From: Acidobacteriota bacterium
GTDB lineage: Bacteria; Acidobacteriota; Vicinamibacteria; Vicinamibacterales; CAVVIG01
DNA: 8,804 bases
Reading direction: 5' to 3'
Assembly: GCA_003222555.1 (NCBI GenBank)
Contig: QHWL01000032.1
Span: 1 to 8,804, forward strand
Each line of letters begins with the position of its first letter. Within the stretch, counting starts at the first letter, position 1. Both the position numbers and the translations under genes were made by a program. The notes under the pieces were generated by a model, which was not told where the DNA came from, did not search any database, and saw only the letters and a program-made list of their open reading frames with translations. This document shows positions 1 to 6,618 of this stretch, piece after piece.

Positions 1-94
1 CGTGAAGAAGATCGGCAACACGCAGACGAGCAAGCCGGGGGATCGTCCGGTCACGCCGATCACGATTCAGTCGGTCACGATCGAACGTAAGTGA
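1..94 (+). CDS. C-terminal end of a cyclophilin-type peptidyl-prolyl cis-trans isomerase (partial)
   Basis: Only the last 30 codons and the TGA stop (92-94) lie in the window; the gene begins upstream. The readable tail contains VKKIGNTQTSKPGDRPV and then ITIQSVTIERK. This matches the usual end of bacterial cyclophilins, where a 'V..I....T...DRPV.PI.I.SV.I' segment forms the last loop and beta strand. Cyclophilins catalyse cis-trans isomerisation of X-Pro bonds and assist folding in the cytoplasm or periplasm; which compartment applies cannot be told because the N-terminus is missing. The gene converges on the zinc-ribbon gene, with only five bases between the two stop codons. The family call rests on a short but characteristic tail. 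Confidence 0.75.
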   Translation, partial: VKKIGNTQTSKPGDRPVTPITIQSVTIERK

Positions 95-99
95 CGGGT

Positions 100-294
100 C
101 TATCGCTTTTCCGCCCACGGGCGACGCGACTCCCACCGCTTCGCGGCGGGCAACCGCGCGACGTTCCACATCTCGCCACAGGTTTCGCAGCGCCAGTAGC
201 TGTCCGAGTCGGCGACCTTGCTCACGGTTGCAATCTTCGCCGATCCGCAGAAGGGGCATGTCGTTGGTGGCGACGAGGTTGCGTCCTGATTCAT
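100..294 (-). CDS. Small zinc-ribbon protein, 64 residues
   Basis: A short cytoplasmic protein with no signal peptide. Two CxxC knuckles are visible: CPFC at residues 13-16 and CETC at 36-39, nineteen residues apart, each followed by Gly. This is the classic four-cysteine zinc ribbon. Aromatic residues lie around the second knuckle (YWRC, EMWNVAR) and the tail is basic and Trp-rich (KRWESRRPWAEKR). Such mini zinc ribbons may bind nucleic acid or protein, but no specific function can be assigned. The frame stays open back to a GTG at 363. I prefer the ATG at 294 because the start of the longer version overlaps a promoter-like sequence and its added residues do not look like part of a zinc ribbon. 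The ribosome binding site is weak. It ends five bases from the convergent cyclophilin stop. Confidence 0.7.
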   Translation of the reverse strand: MNQDATSSPPTTCPFCGSAKIATVSKVADSDSYWRCETCGEMWNVARLPAAKRWESRRPWAEKR

Positions 295-330
295 GAGGAT
301 TGACCCGCTTGGCTCGATGGCAACTTCCAC

Positions 331-360
331 TATATAGCAAGCGTAGCGCAGGATCGTAAA
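331..360 (-). promoter_or_regulatory. Candidate sigma70-type promoter for the zinc-ribbon gene
   Basis: On the minus strand TTTACG (360-355) and TATATA (336-331) are separated by 18 bases, each matching the sigma70 consensus at four of six positions. A second -10 option, TATAGT (334-329), matches five of six but at a 20-base spacing. The site is about 40 bases upstream of the ATG at 294 and is the only AT-rich patch nearby. If used, it rules out the longer GTG start at 363. Confidence 0.35.
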
Positions 361-363
361 CAC

Positions 364-613
364 AGAACTTCAGTCCTGCTCACACCCAAGGCACCCTCGC
401 ACGATTCGCCAGCCTGCCACAGGCACCAAGAAGGTCAACCGGCTCAGCTCGCCGGACCCAGACCTCGCAGAAGCACAAGGTCGCGGGCGACTAGCCTTTT
501 CTTCTCGGCGAACTCGGCGGTCTCGGCGGTTGACGGTTTGTTCAGAGGCTCTTAAGGCGGACACCACGACACTCTCGTATCCAGCGTCCGGGCCGGGACC
601 GCGGCCGCCGCTT
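364..613. other. Intergenic stretch without a convincing gene
   Basis: About 250 bases lie between the zinc-ribbon gene and the 3' end of the receptor gene. Open frames cross it on both strands, but they run into the receptor gene or into repeat DNA, lack ribosome binding sites and show no recognisable protein. The only structure seen is the phased 9-nt repeat at 498-549. I see no intrinsic terminator with a T-run for the receptor gene. Its 3' flank is very GC-rich, with a GCGGCCGC palindrome near 600. Confidence 0.6.
498..549. repeat. Degenerate copy of the phased 9-nt intergenic repeat (copy 0)
   Basis: Three consecutive 9-nt units are in perfect phase: CTCGGCGAA (504-512), CTCGGCGGT (513-521) and CTCGGCGGT (522-530). 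A TGACGGTTTGTTCAGAGGCT tail follows and resembles the right-hand end of repeats A and B (GTTGAGCGTGATTTGCTCAC in A). The left inverted arm seen in A and B is not recognisable here, so this looks like half an element or a decayed one. Confidence 0.6.
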
Positions 614-3600
614 TTAGAAATCGAGCTGCCCGCCAAATTTGAACAAGCGGCCGGCCAGAATCTGCTGCACGTTCAACCACTGCGCCCCGTATCGCGTGTT
701 GGTCGACAGGATAGGGCTCGCGTTGAGCGCGTTGTAAATGTCGAAGTTCCCCCGCACCTTGACTCTCCCGAACTGGACCAACCGGCTGAATCGGACGTCC
801 AGCTGTTGGATCCGATCCTCGTACAGCCTGCCGGCGGGAATCAGATCGATCGTCGCCGTACCGGCGGCGCCCGACGCCAGATTGCGGCCGAGCGACGGGA
901 CAACCTGCGCATTGGTCGCCACGTAGGTCGCGGTAATCGGGATCCCGGGCAAGTTCTGGTACGTCGCGCTGATCTGGAGTCTCCAGGGCAGCGGGTAAAC
1001 GACCAGGAATTTGAGCTGCGTCGCGGCAGACCACGGCGGCGTGACATGGCAGAATGCTTCCGTGCGAGGGGTTATCGATGTCGGCGTCGCTAAGGCCTGA
1101 GCCAGCAGCGTCGGATCGCTGTTCTGATAACAGTTGTCGGTTACTGTGCGGCCGCTGCTCATGCCCCCTGAAACCTGCCCGCCCTGCGCAAAACGCGCGC
1201 TGAGGGTCACGTCCACGCCGTTGAAGACCTCGGTCTGCGTGCCGAAATTCGATCCCCGGGTTACGACGTTGCTGACCCTGCCGAAGAGCGTCGGCGTCAC
1301 GTCATACAACCCGCAGAGCTGGTTCCCGCCGCCACCCGGCAGTCGGCCATCCACCGGCGTCGTGATGCAGTACGGATCGTAATTCGCCGGCGTCACCGCC
1401 TGATTGTCAGTGACGAGGAAGTTACCGTACCACGTGCGGAAATAGCCGACATTCAGTGCGAGGCCCGGCCGAAGCTCGTGCTGCACGGAGATCGAGCTTT
1501 GCCAGTTGTAGAATTGACTGTCGTTGAAGCCCGCCAGCGCGTCGGCCGCATAGGTCGTGTTTCCGGCTCGCACCTGACCAAAGCTCGTGTCGGACAATAA
1601 GCCGCACTCCCCGTTCACGCCCGGAACGCTCGCGTCGAGAACGCAGTCGGGAGTGTAATCCCCATTGCGATCCGTCCACGTTCGCGTCGCGCTGCTGGCC
1701 TGGTTGCTGATCGGATTATTCAGCGCGGCGTTGCCGTTGCCCGATGTCCCGCTCACATACCGGCCCAGAAACGCCTTGAGCGCGGTCTTGCCGGTGCCAA
1801 ACACGTCGTAGGACACACCCAGCCGCGGGTCGATGTTCTTCCAGTACGGCGAGTTCTTCACCGCCGGGAGATCGCGCGCCGGCACGAAAAGGCCCGCCGC
1901 GAAGTGCTGGGCAGGAATGGACGCGTTGAACGAATCGTACCGTACGCCCAGGTTGAGCGTCAGCTTCCGGACCGTCCACTGATCCTGCCCATAGACTCCG
2001 ACGGTGGTCGCGTGATCCGCAACCCCGTAGGGCGTCGCATAGATCGTGACCGATTGGGGCACCTGGTTCCGGAATGTGTAAGACCTCGCACCGTGGATGC
2101 CATTGAAGTTGTTGTAGTTTCGGTGGGTATGGGTCATCTCCATCGCATTGAACCCGGCTTTGAAGGCATGCGACCCCGTGATGTACGACACCGCGAACCG
2201 CTGTGCGCCTTTGCTGCTGATGTTGTTCGTCGAGTAGCAGCAGGTGTTGCCTACGGCGTTGGCCCGCGCCCCGTACCGGAGGTTCGTCGCGAGATCGGTG
2301 ACGGCGATGTCGTTGGGCCCGACTTCCGGTTTCGCTTTGGCGTTGATGGCGGCGATACTCATCGACGAGGCCGCCTCGAAGAGCAGCCGGTTGGTGGCCG
2401 GACGGTTCCAGCTGACGATCGCCACCCAATTAGGCTGGTAAAAATGATCTCCGGCCGCTTCTGGCGCAATAATCGTCGTTCCGGTTCCCAGGTTGTCGAT
2501 GGGGCAGTTACAGTTGTCTTGAATGCTGTAGGAAGCCGCGATTTTGTCTTTCGCTGAAGCCTGCCACGTCAGACGAACATTGTCGTCCCTGTAGAAATCG
2601 TTTCTGAATGCTGGACGGCTCGGATCGGGCGCGTAGAACAACGTGCCCTGGAGTCTGTTGTAGAAATTCCCGGGAATATACGTGGAGGCGGCCCATTTCC
2701 GGTGGGCCGTGAAAAACCACAGCTTGTCCTTCCTGAGCGGACCGCCCACCGACCCCGAAACGTCGTAGACGTCTCGCACCGAGGGCGTGGCGAGAAGGCC
2801 GCGGACGCGCAGCGCGTCCGTCAAATTGCTGCTCTGCAGGTGAGGGTTGGTGTAAGCGGTCGAAAACCCTCCGTTGAACGTGTTTCCGCCGTCCTTGGAC
2901 ACGATGTTCACCAGAACGCCGGCCGTGAAGCTTTCGGCGGAGATGCCGCTCGTCTCGAGGACGATCTCCTCGGTATTTTGCGGGTTGAAGCTGTAGGTTA
3001 CCGGAGAGAAGAGGGTCGCGTCGAGGCCTTCGCGATTGAAGTTGATGTCGGCCGAACGTCCGCCGTGGATCGAGAACGGCGCGCCCCCCTCACCCTGTGT
3101 GCCGCCGACATCCTGCGTGGTGGCGGTGCCGACAGCCCCTGGGAGGAGCGAGGCATACGCGCCGCTGCGTCGGGTGGTCGGGACCGCGTCCAGCGTACTG
3201 CGCGCGATTGTCTGTTGTTGGATGACGTTCTGCGTGTCCACCACCGGAGCCGCCCCTGAGACCGTGACCGTCTCCTCGAGCGTGCCCACCTTCAGCTCGG
3301 CATTCACGGTCGTGGTGAACGCCGTCGTCAACTCGAGGCCTTCCCGCTTGACCGTGCTGAAGCCGGGCAAGCTGAACGTGACGACGTAAGTGCCGGGCCG
3401 CAGATCGACGATCTTGAATTGCCCTTGATCGTCGGTGACCCCCGCGCGGACCTTTTCGATCAAGGCGGGGCTCGTGGCTTCCACCGTGACGCCGGGCATC
3501 ACCGCGCCAGATGTGTCTTTCACGACGCCGGCGATCGTGGCGTTGACCTGCGCTCCCGCGGCCGCCGGAGGCAGCAGGAAACACACCACCATGACAACAC

Positions 3601-3631
3601 GCGCAATGCTCCTGGCGTTCATGACCTTCAT
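614..3631 (-). CDS. Oar-like TonB-dependent outer-membrane receptor with carboxypeptidase-regulatory-like N-terminal domain
   Basis: A 1005-residue outer-membrane protein. Residues 1-27 form a Sec signal peptide (cleavage near AAAGA/QVNA). Residues about 30-115 are a carboxypeptidase-regulatory-like beta-sandwich (IAGVVKDTSGAVMPGV, then RPGTYVVTFSLPGF). A Ton-box-like ETVTV lies at 120-124, a plug domain at about 125-255, and the rest is a TonB-type beta-barrel with typical strands (QWTVRKLTLNLGVRYD) ending in a C-terminal Phe, the usual outer-membrane insertion signal. Ten mature cysteines fall into five local pairs. Family members take up large ligands such as oligosaccharides, peptides or chelates using TonB energy; the ligand here is unknown. 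The frame is open to 3709, but the first 26 codons lie partly in repeat A. ATG at 3631, just after AGGAGG, or ATG at 3622 are the credible starts. It is the last gene of the leftward block. Confidence 0.9.
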   Translation of the reverse strand: MKVMNARSIARVVMVVCFLLPPAAAGAQVNATIAGVVKDTSGAVMPGVTVEATSPALIEKVRAGVTDDQGQFKIVDLRPGTYVVTFSLPGFSTVKREGLELTTAFTTTVNAELKVGTLEETVTVSGAAPVVDTQNVIQQQTIARSTLDAVPTTRRSGAYASLLPGAVGTATTQDVGGTQGEGGAPFSIHGGRSADINFNREGLDATLFSPVTYSFNPQNTEEIVLETSGISAESFTAGVLVNIVSKDGGNTFNGGFSTAYTNPHLQSSNLTDALRVRGLLATPSVRDVYDVSGSVGGPLRKDKLWFFTAHRKWAASTYIPGNFYNRLQGTLFYAPDPSRPAFRNDFYRDDNVRLTWQASAKDKIAASYSIQDNCNCPIDNLGTGTTIIAPEAAGDHFYQPNWVAIVSWNRPATNRLLFEAASSMSIAAINAKAKPEVGPNDIAVTDLATNLRYGARANAVGNTCCYSTNNISSKGAQRFAVSYITGSHAFKAGFNAMEMTHTHRNYNNFNGIHGARSYTFRNQVPQSVTIYATPYGVADHATTVGVYGQDQWTVRKLTLNLGVRYDSFNASIPAQHFAAGLFVPARDLPAVKNSPYWKNIDPRLGVSYDVFGTGKTALKAFLGRYVSGTSGNGNAALNNPISNQASSATRTWTDRNGDYTPDCVLDASVPGVNGECGLLSDTSFGQVRAGNTTYAADALAGFNDSQFYNWQSSISVQHELRPGLALNVGYFRTWYGNFLVTDNQAVTPANYDPYCITTPVDGRLPGGGGNQLCGLYDVTPTLFGRVSNVVTRGSNFGTQTEVFNGVDVTLSARFAQGGQVSGGMSSGRTVTDNCYQNSDPTLLAQALATPTSITPRTEAFCHVTPPWSAATQLKFLVVYPLPWRLQISATYQNLPGIPITATYVATNAQVVPSLGRNLASGAAGTATIDLIPAGRLYEDRIQQLDVRFSRLVQFGRVKVRGNFDIYNALNASPILSTNTRYGAQWLNVQQILAGRLFKFGGQLDF

Positions 3632-3634
3632 CTC

Positions 3635-3640
3635 CCTCCT
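3635..3640 (-). promoter_or_regulatory. Shine-Dalgarno site that decides the receptor start
   Basis: AGGAGG on the minus strand sits 3 bases before the ATG at 3631 and 12 bases before the ATG at 3622. Both give the same signal peptide. The 3-base spacing is short and the 12-base spacing long, so the two starts cannot be separated with certainty. The upstream start at 3709 has no such site and lies inside repeat DNA. Confidence 0.6.
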
Positions 3641-3661
3641 GAAGAGCCTGTGAACCATGCC

Positions 3662-3761
3662 ACGTTTGAACGCAGAGCTCGCAGAGCACGCCGAGAAATC
3701 TTCGGGCATTTCTACTCTGCGGCCTCCGCGGTCTCTGCGTTGAGCGTGATTTGCTCACAAG
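3662..3761. repeat. Intergenic hairpin repeat A built from phased 9-nt units
   Basis: The left arm consists of three 9-mers: AACGCAGAG (3669-3677), CTCGCAGAG (3678-3686) and CACGCCGAG (3687-3695). After AGAAAT, an 8-nt CTTCGGGC loop and ATTTCT, the right arm has three 9-mers on the opposite strand sense: CTCTGCGGC (3715-3723), CTCCGCGGT (3724-3732) and CTCTGCGTT (3733-3741). The whole can fold as a long imperfect hairpin. The left arm is shared with repeat B at 38 of 39 positions (3662-3700 against 5424-5462). It lies in the 171-base gap between the DUF6152 gene and the receptor gene, where a transcript hairpin could weaken read-through. That role is inference. Confidence 0.8.
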
Positions 3762-3802
3762 CTCAGAAGGCCTGCGCCACTAGAGGTTTGTCGCTGTGTC
3801 TT

Positions 3803-4231
3803 TTACTTGGGTGGCGTCGGCGTCGCAACTTCGGTTTCTGCGCCAGGGGCAGATCCGCCGAAGAACAGCTTTCGCCCGTCGGGAAACGTCATGTTGACGC
3901 CGACTCCTTTGTGTTCCCCGCTCTTGGCTTGATAACCGTTCACGATGATTTCCGTTCCAATCGGGAGGGTCTCCTTCGTCACGCCCTTTCTGATCAAAGA
4001 GTTCGGGCTGCCGCCTTCGAAGCCCCAGTTCACCACTTTGCCGTCCGGGTCTTTCACGTCCAGCCAGAACCACGAGTGGGGATTCATCATTTCCACTTTG
4101 GTGATCACACCCTGGAGGACGATCGGCTTCGAGTTGTCGAACGTCGCCGCAAACGCGTGATGAGCCCGGATCGGCGCCGCCCGCAGAAGCAGACCGCAAC
4201 CAACAACCAGAACAACTAGCGTTGCTCGCAT
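3803..4231 (-). CDS. Exported DUF6152-family protein, 142 residues
   Basis: A small exported protein of unknown function. Residues 1-23 are a Sec signal peptide with an RAAPIRA/HHAF junction, so the mature protein should begin His-His-Ala-Phe. The body shows the DUF6152 pattern: HHAFAATFD at 24-32, ITKVEMMNPHSWFWLDVKD at 43-61, VVNWGFEGGSPNSL at 66-79, IGTEIIVNGYQAK at 91-103 and FPDGRKLFFG at 116-125. This reads as a small all-beta fold, probably an OB-like barrel. The C-terminus is a Thr/Pro-rich tail. ATG at 4231 follows AGGAGG by 8 bases. It lies 73 bases downstream of the 349-residue gene on the same strand, so the two are probably cotranscribed. From general knowledge, DUF6152 proteins occur in soil bacteria; a biochemical role is not known to me. 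Confidence 0.85.
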   Translation of the reverse strand: MRATLVVLVVGCGLLLRAAPIRAHHAFAATFDNSKPIVLQGVITKVEMMNPHSWFWLDVKDPDGKVVNWGFEGGSPNSLIRKGVTKETLPIGTEIIVNGYQAKSGEHKGVGVNMTFPDGRKLFFGGSAPGAETEVATPTPPK

Positions 4232-4304
4232 CTCAATTCCCTCCTGCTTCTCGAGTCCACCGCATTCTCAATGATTCGGATCGCGACCGCTCGCCCCGTC
4301 CGAC

Positions 4305-5354
4305 TCATTTCTTCGCGCCTTCCGCGGCGGCCTTCTCCTGGGCACGCGCTCCCTCGAGGATGTTGATCGCCCCGTTATTCCCCTCGTGACACGCGTACTC
4401 GAACATCGGCCCCTCAACATGGGTCATGGGAACAATTGCCGACCAGGGTTTCGTCCAGGTCGTCGGATCGTCGATCGTGAACTTGTACTCGATTGTCTCG
4501 GCGTCGAGGCGCGCGAAGCGCTCGGTGATGCGCAGGGTCTGAGCATTGGCGTTCTGATAGGTCGCGCCAGGCCGGAAATTCGTGGTCTCCACGACCAGCG
4601 TGTTGCCCTCCCAATGGCCGCGTGAGTCCCCATGCCACTGGCGCATGGTTTGTGCGAGATGCGGGCGCCCGTCCAGAGGAATGATACGAGCCTCGCTGTT
4701 CCACTCGTATTCGATCATCACGAATCCCGGTCCCTGCACGATGTGGGAATTATTGTCGTAGGCGCCGGGAAGAATCGGCGGGCCCCCAAAGGTGAGGCAA
4801 CGGACGCCCAGCCCCAAATCCTCCGGACCGTCGAACTTTTGACCGCCGCCGCCTCCTTCGGGGTCGGCGGCACGAGCTGGCCTCCTTCGGGCCTGCGCCT
4901 CCGGCGTCAAGGGAGGAATTCGGCCGTCTGGCGGATCGACGACGAGCGACGTTCGCTTGTTTGGTTTCACACCGTTCTGCCATGCGTCCAGCGCGTACAC
5001 GGTGGCGTCGTAAACCGGCGTTTCAGCAGAGTTGGCAAACGTGAACTCATAAGAATGCTGCACGCCCTGCTTGAAGACCTCCGCCGTCTCCTCTTCCGTC
5101 AAAAACTCCCGCCCTCCATATTTAGCGGGTCGTTCCATGGGCGTAAAACTGAGGCTCGTCCAGTAGCCCTGCAGGTCCGGCTGGCCGTCTGGCGTACGTG
5201 GGTGCGTCCAGGCTTTCGCCGGCGCCGCCTTGGCTGGCGCCCCCTTGGCCGGCGCAGCAGACGCTGACTGGGCTGCGACCGACGCGGGCGCCGACAACAC
5301 CATCGCCATCACGATTGCCAACGCGCCCGATGACGCAAAACAGCGTGCCCTCAT
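4305..5354 (-). CDS. Exported protein of an uncharacterised family, 349 residues
   Basis: I do not recognise a characterised function. Residues 1-28 are a signal peptide ending VAAQ, followed by a low-complexity linker with three APAK units (34-47). The conserved body begins with HPRTPDGQPDLQGYW (51-65). It continues with SLVVDPPDGRIPPL (136-149), a Gly-rich insert (166-171), RCLTFGGPP (185-193), SEARIIPLDGRPH (220-232), WEGNTLVVETTNF (248-260), ERFARLDAETIEY (278-290), DDPTTWTKPW (295-304) and EYACHEGN (319-326). The C-terminal half looks like regular beta strands. Its only mature cysteines, C186 and C322, are both matched in the 366-residue paralogue and in the 299-residue relative. AGGAGG sits 5 bases before ATG 5354. 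The ACTCGAG motif upstream recurs before the DUF6152 gene. Most likely periplasmic; substrate unknown. Confidence 0.75.
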   Translation of the reverse strand: MRARCFASSGALAIVMAMVLSAPASVAAQSASAAPAKGAPAKAAPAKAWTHPRTPDGQPDLQGYWTSLSFTPMERPAKYGGREFLTEEETAEVFKQGVQHSYEFTFANSAETPVYDATVYALDAWQNGVKPNKRTSLVVDPPDGRIPPLTPEAQARRRPARAADPEGGGGGQKFDGPEDLGLGVRCLTFGGPPILPGAYDNNSHIVQGPGFVMIEYEWNSEARIIPLDGRPHLAQTMRQWHGDSRGHWEGNTLVVETTNFRPGATYQNANAQTLRITERFARLDAETIEYKFTIDDPTTWTKPWSAIVPMTHVEGPMFEYACHEGNNGAINILEGARAQEKAAAEGAKK

Positions 5355-5392
5355 CTGAACCTCCTGACGCCTGTTTCCTCGAGTAGACCCTT

Positions 5393-5398
5393 ATTATC
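5393..5398 (-). promoter_or_regulatory. Weak candidate -10 element upstream of the 349-residue gene
   Basis: GATAAT on the minus strand matches the sigma70 -10 consensus at five of six positions, about 40 bases before ATG 5354. No good -35 box lies at the expected distance, where a T-run (TTTTTT) occurs instead. It would allow the 349-residue/DUF6152 pair to be transcribed independently of the gene beyond repeat B. Confidence 0.25.
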
Positions 5399-5423
5399 GA
5401 TCGTTGCTGCCTGAAAAAACGCG

Positions 5424-5637
5424 ACGTTTGAACGCAGAGCTCGCAGAGCACGCTGAGAAATCCTGGCATTTCTTCTCTCACCGGCGGTCTCCCGCCTCCG
5501 CTCGGCGTGGTTTCCGAGCTTCGGCGAGGCTCGCCGACCAGCCTCCGCCAAGCCTACGGCGGTCCGCCGAAGCTTCAGCGAAGGCGGAAGCGCCTCCGGC
5601 GCGAAGGCGGCTGCGTTTCACGTGATCTGTTCACAAG
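5424..5637. repeat. Intergenic hairpin repeat B, interrupted by a second GC-rich repeat
   Basis: The left arm repeats the three 9-mers of repeat A: AACGCAGAG (5431-5439), CTCGCAGAG (5440-5448) and CACGCTGAG (5449-5457), then AGAAAT, a 6-nt loop CCTGGC and ATTTCT (5468-5473). The right arm is broken after about 5475 by roughly 135 bases of unrelated GC-rich sequence. It resumes at 5611 with CTGCGTTTCACGTGATCTGT and TCACAAG, matching the end of repeat A. It fills most of the 296-base gap between the 299-residue and 349-residue genes and has the same orientation as repeat A. Confidence 0.75.
5476..5610. repeat. Nested GC-rich palindromic element inside repeat B
   Basis: The segment is a patchwork of short inverted and direct repeats. 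CGGCGAG (5522-5528) faces CTCGCCG (5530-5536). CCGCC (5545-5549) faces GGCGG (5558-5562), and CCGCC (5564-5568) faces GGCGG (5583-5587). GCGAAGGCGG occurs directly at 5578-5587 and 5601-5610. No coding signal is evident; open frames are by-products of the base composition. The boundaries are approximate, set by where similarity to repeat A stops and resumes. Confidence 0.55.
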
Positions 5638-5650
5638 GCTGTCGATCATT

Positions 5651-6550
5651 TCACTTGCCTGACGGCTTGCGGAAACGCCCGTACAGCATCTCCTCCACGA
5701 ACTCCACGCAATTGAAGTCCAGGAGCTGTACATTCTTTTCCATCCGGCGATAGAGGGGGAAGCTCATCTTCCAGGGACGCGTAAACACCTTCGGGTCCTC
5801 GATGGTGGCTTCGTACATGAGGTGGTAAGGACTGACCGGCGTATAGCGTTCGATCACGTGGAGCGCATCGCTATGGTAATTGCCAGCCCGGTCGAACCAG
5901 GTGTAGGGGACGAACCCCGTCGAGTCGACGACCAGCGTATCGCCATCCCAGCGCCCGTTCGACCACCCCTCCCAACTATCAGCGGGAGCCTTCTTCTGAT
6001 CGTCCATATAGATGGTGCGCAGGGCGTGCGCGTACTCGTAGGCGATCATGATGTCTTTCTGACTCTGGATAATTTGAAACGGATAGGGCATGTAGTTGGC
6101 GCGCGGCAGGCCCGGTCGAAAACATTTGAGCTCCGGGTCGCCCGTGTCGTGCCGTCTGTCATCGCTGTAGATTTTCGCGACCATCCGGTTGTCGACGTTC
6201 TGCTTCTTTTTCGCCAACGCCTCCGGGCGGTACGGAATTTCGCCGCCCTCCACCACGCCCTGGCCCGCGGGCCATGCGCCGTACGCGCCCATCATCTCGG
6301 GACGAGGTCCCGACTGCGCCTGATGGTCCTGCACATCGATGTTCGCCGTGACGAGGGCTTCCCAAATCCCGTTCAAGTCGGCTTTGCCGTCCGCCGTCCG
6401 GGGCGCCCGGTACGGGGGAAACTGCCCAGGAGTCGGGGCCTGTCCAACGGCCGGAGCCTGAGCCGCAATCGACTTGACGCCCAGCGAGAGGACCGCGACT
6501 ACGCCAGCCGTCGCCAGACCGATCATCACATTTCGAAACCCAGTCCGCAT
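5651..6550 (-). CDS. Exported protein, divergent member of the same uncharacterised family, 299 residues
   Basis: Function not recognised. Residues 1-31 are a signal peptide ending SIAAQ, followed by a Pro/Gln-rich linker. The family core is present in the same order as in the 349- and 366-residue proteins but diverged: APRTADGKADLNGIW (49-63), LKCFRPGLPRANYMPYPFQI (141-160), IAYEYAHALRTIYMDD (169-184), WEGWSNGRWDGDTLVVDSTG (193-212), HVIERYTPVS (231-240), YEATIEDPKVFTRPW (246-260) and DFNCVEF (278-284). The VDPPDGRIPPL motif of the other two is absent. Its only cysteines, C143 and C281, align with the conserved pair. AAGGGAG lies 8 bases before ATG 6550. It heads the leftward gene block and is separated from the next gene by repeat B, so it may form its own transcript. 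Probably periplasmic. Confidence 0.75.
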   Translation of the reverse strand: MRTGFRNVMIGLATAGVVAVLSLGVKSIAAQAPAVGQAPTPGQFPPYRAPRTADGKADLNGIWEALVTANIDVQDHQAQSGPRPEMMGAYGAWPAGQGVVEGGEIPYRPEALAKKKQNVDNRMVAKIYSDDRRHDTGDPELKCFRPGLPRANYMPYPFQIIQSQKDIMIAYEYAHALRTIYMDDQKKAPADSWEGWSNGRWDGDTLVVDSTGFVPYTWFDRAGNYHSDALHVIERYTPVSPYHLMYEATIEDPKVFTRPWKMSFPLYRRMEKNVQLLDFNCVEFVEEMLYGRFRKPSGK

Positions 6551-6589
6551 CGGAGATACTCCCTTCCGGAACAGACACTTAATGGCGGA

Positions 6590-6618
6590 AACTTACGCTT
6601 CGATCTATTCGATGTCAA
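6590..6618 (-). promoter_or_regulatory. Candidate promoter for the leftward gene block
   Basis: A perfect -35 box TTGACA (minus strand, 6618-6613) is followed after 17 bases by TAAGTT (6595-6590), a poor -10 that matches the consensus at three of six positions. It is correctly placed about 40 bases before ATG 6550. The strong -35 with a weak -10 would suit an activated or weak promoter. Confidence 0.35.

Noticed and set aside
540..613. GC-rich sequence after the receptor stop considered as an intrinsic terminator
   Set aside because: The GTCCGGGCCGGGAC palindrome is imperfect and no T-run follows on the minus strand.
530..1093. Long plus-strand open frame of 187 codons overlapping the receptor 3' end
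   Set aside because: It is antisense to the receptor gene, is rich in Arg/Pro/Gly as expected from a GC-rich shadow frame, starts inside a repeat and has no ribosome binding site.
1904..2557. Plus-strand open frame of 217 codons inside the receptor gene
   Set aside because: It is fully antisense to a clear TonB-dependent receptor and shows no recognisable domain.
3662..3761. Phased repeats considered as a CRISPR array
   Set aside because: The units are 9 nt and contiguous, with no unique spacers of about 30 nt and no cas genes nearby.
3419..4219. Plus-strand open frame of 266 codons spanning the receptor start, repeat A and the DUF6152 gene
   Set aside because: It runs through a repeat and antisense to two better-supported genes; its translation is low-complexity and basic.
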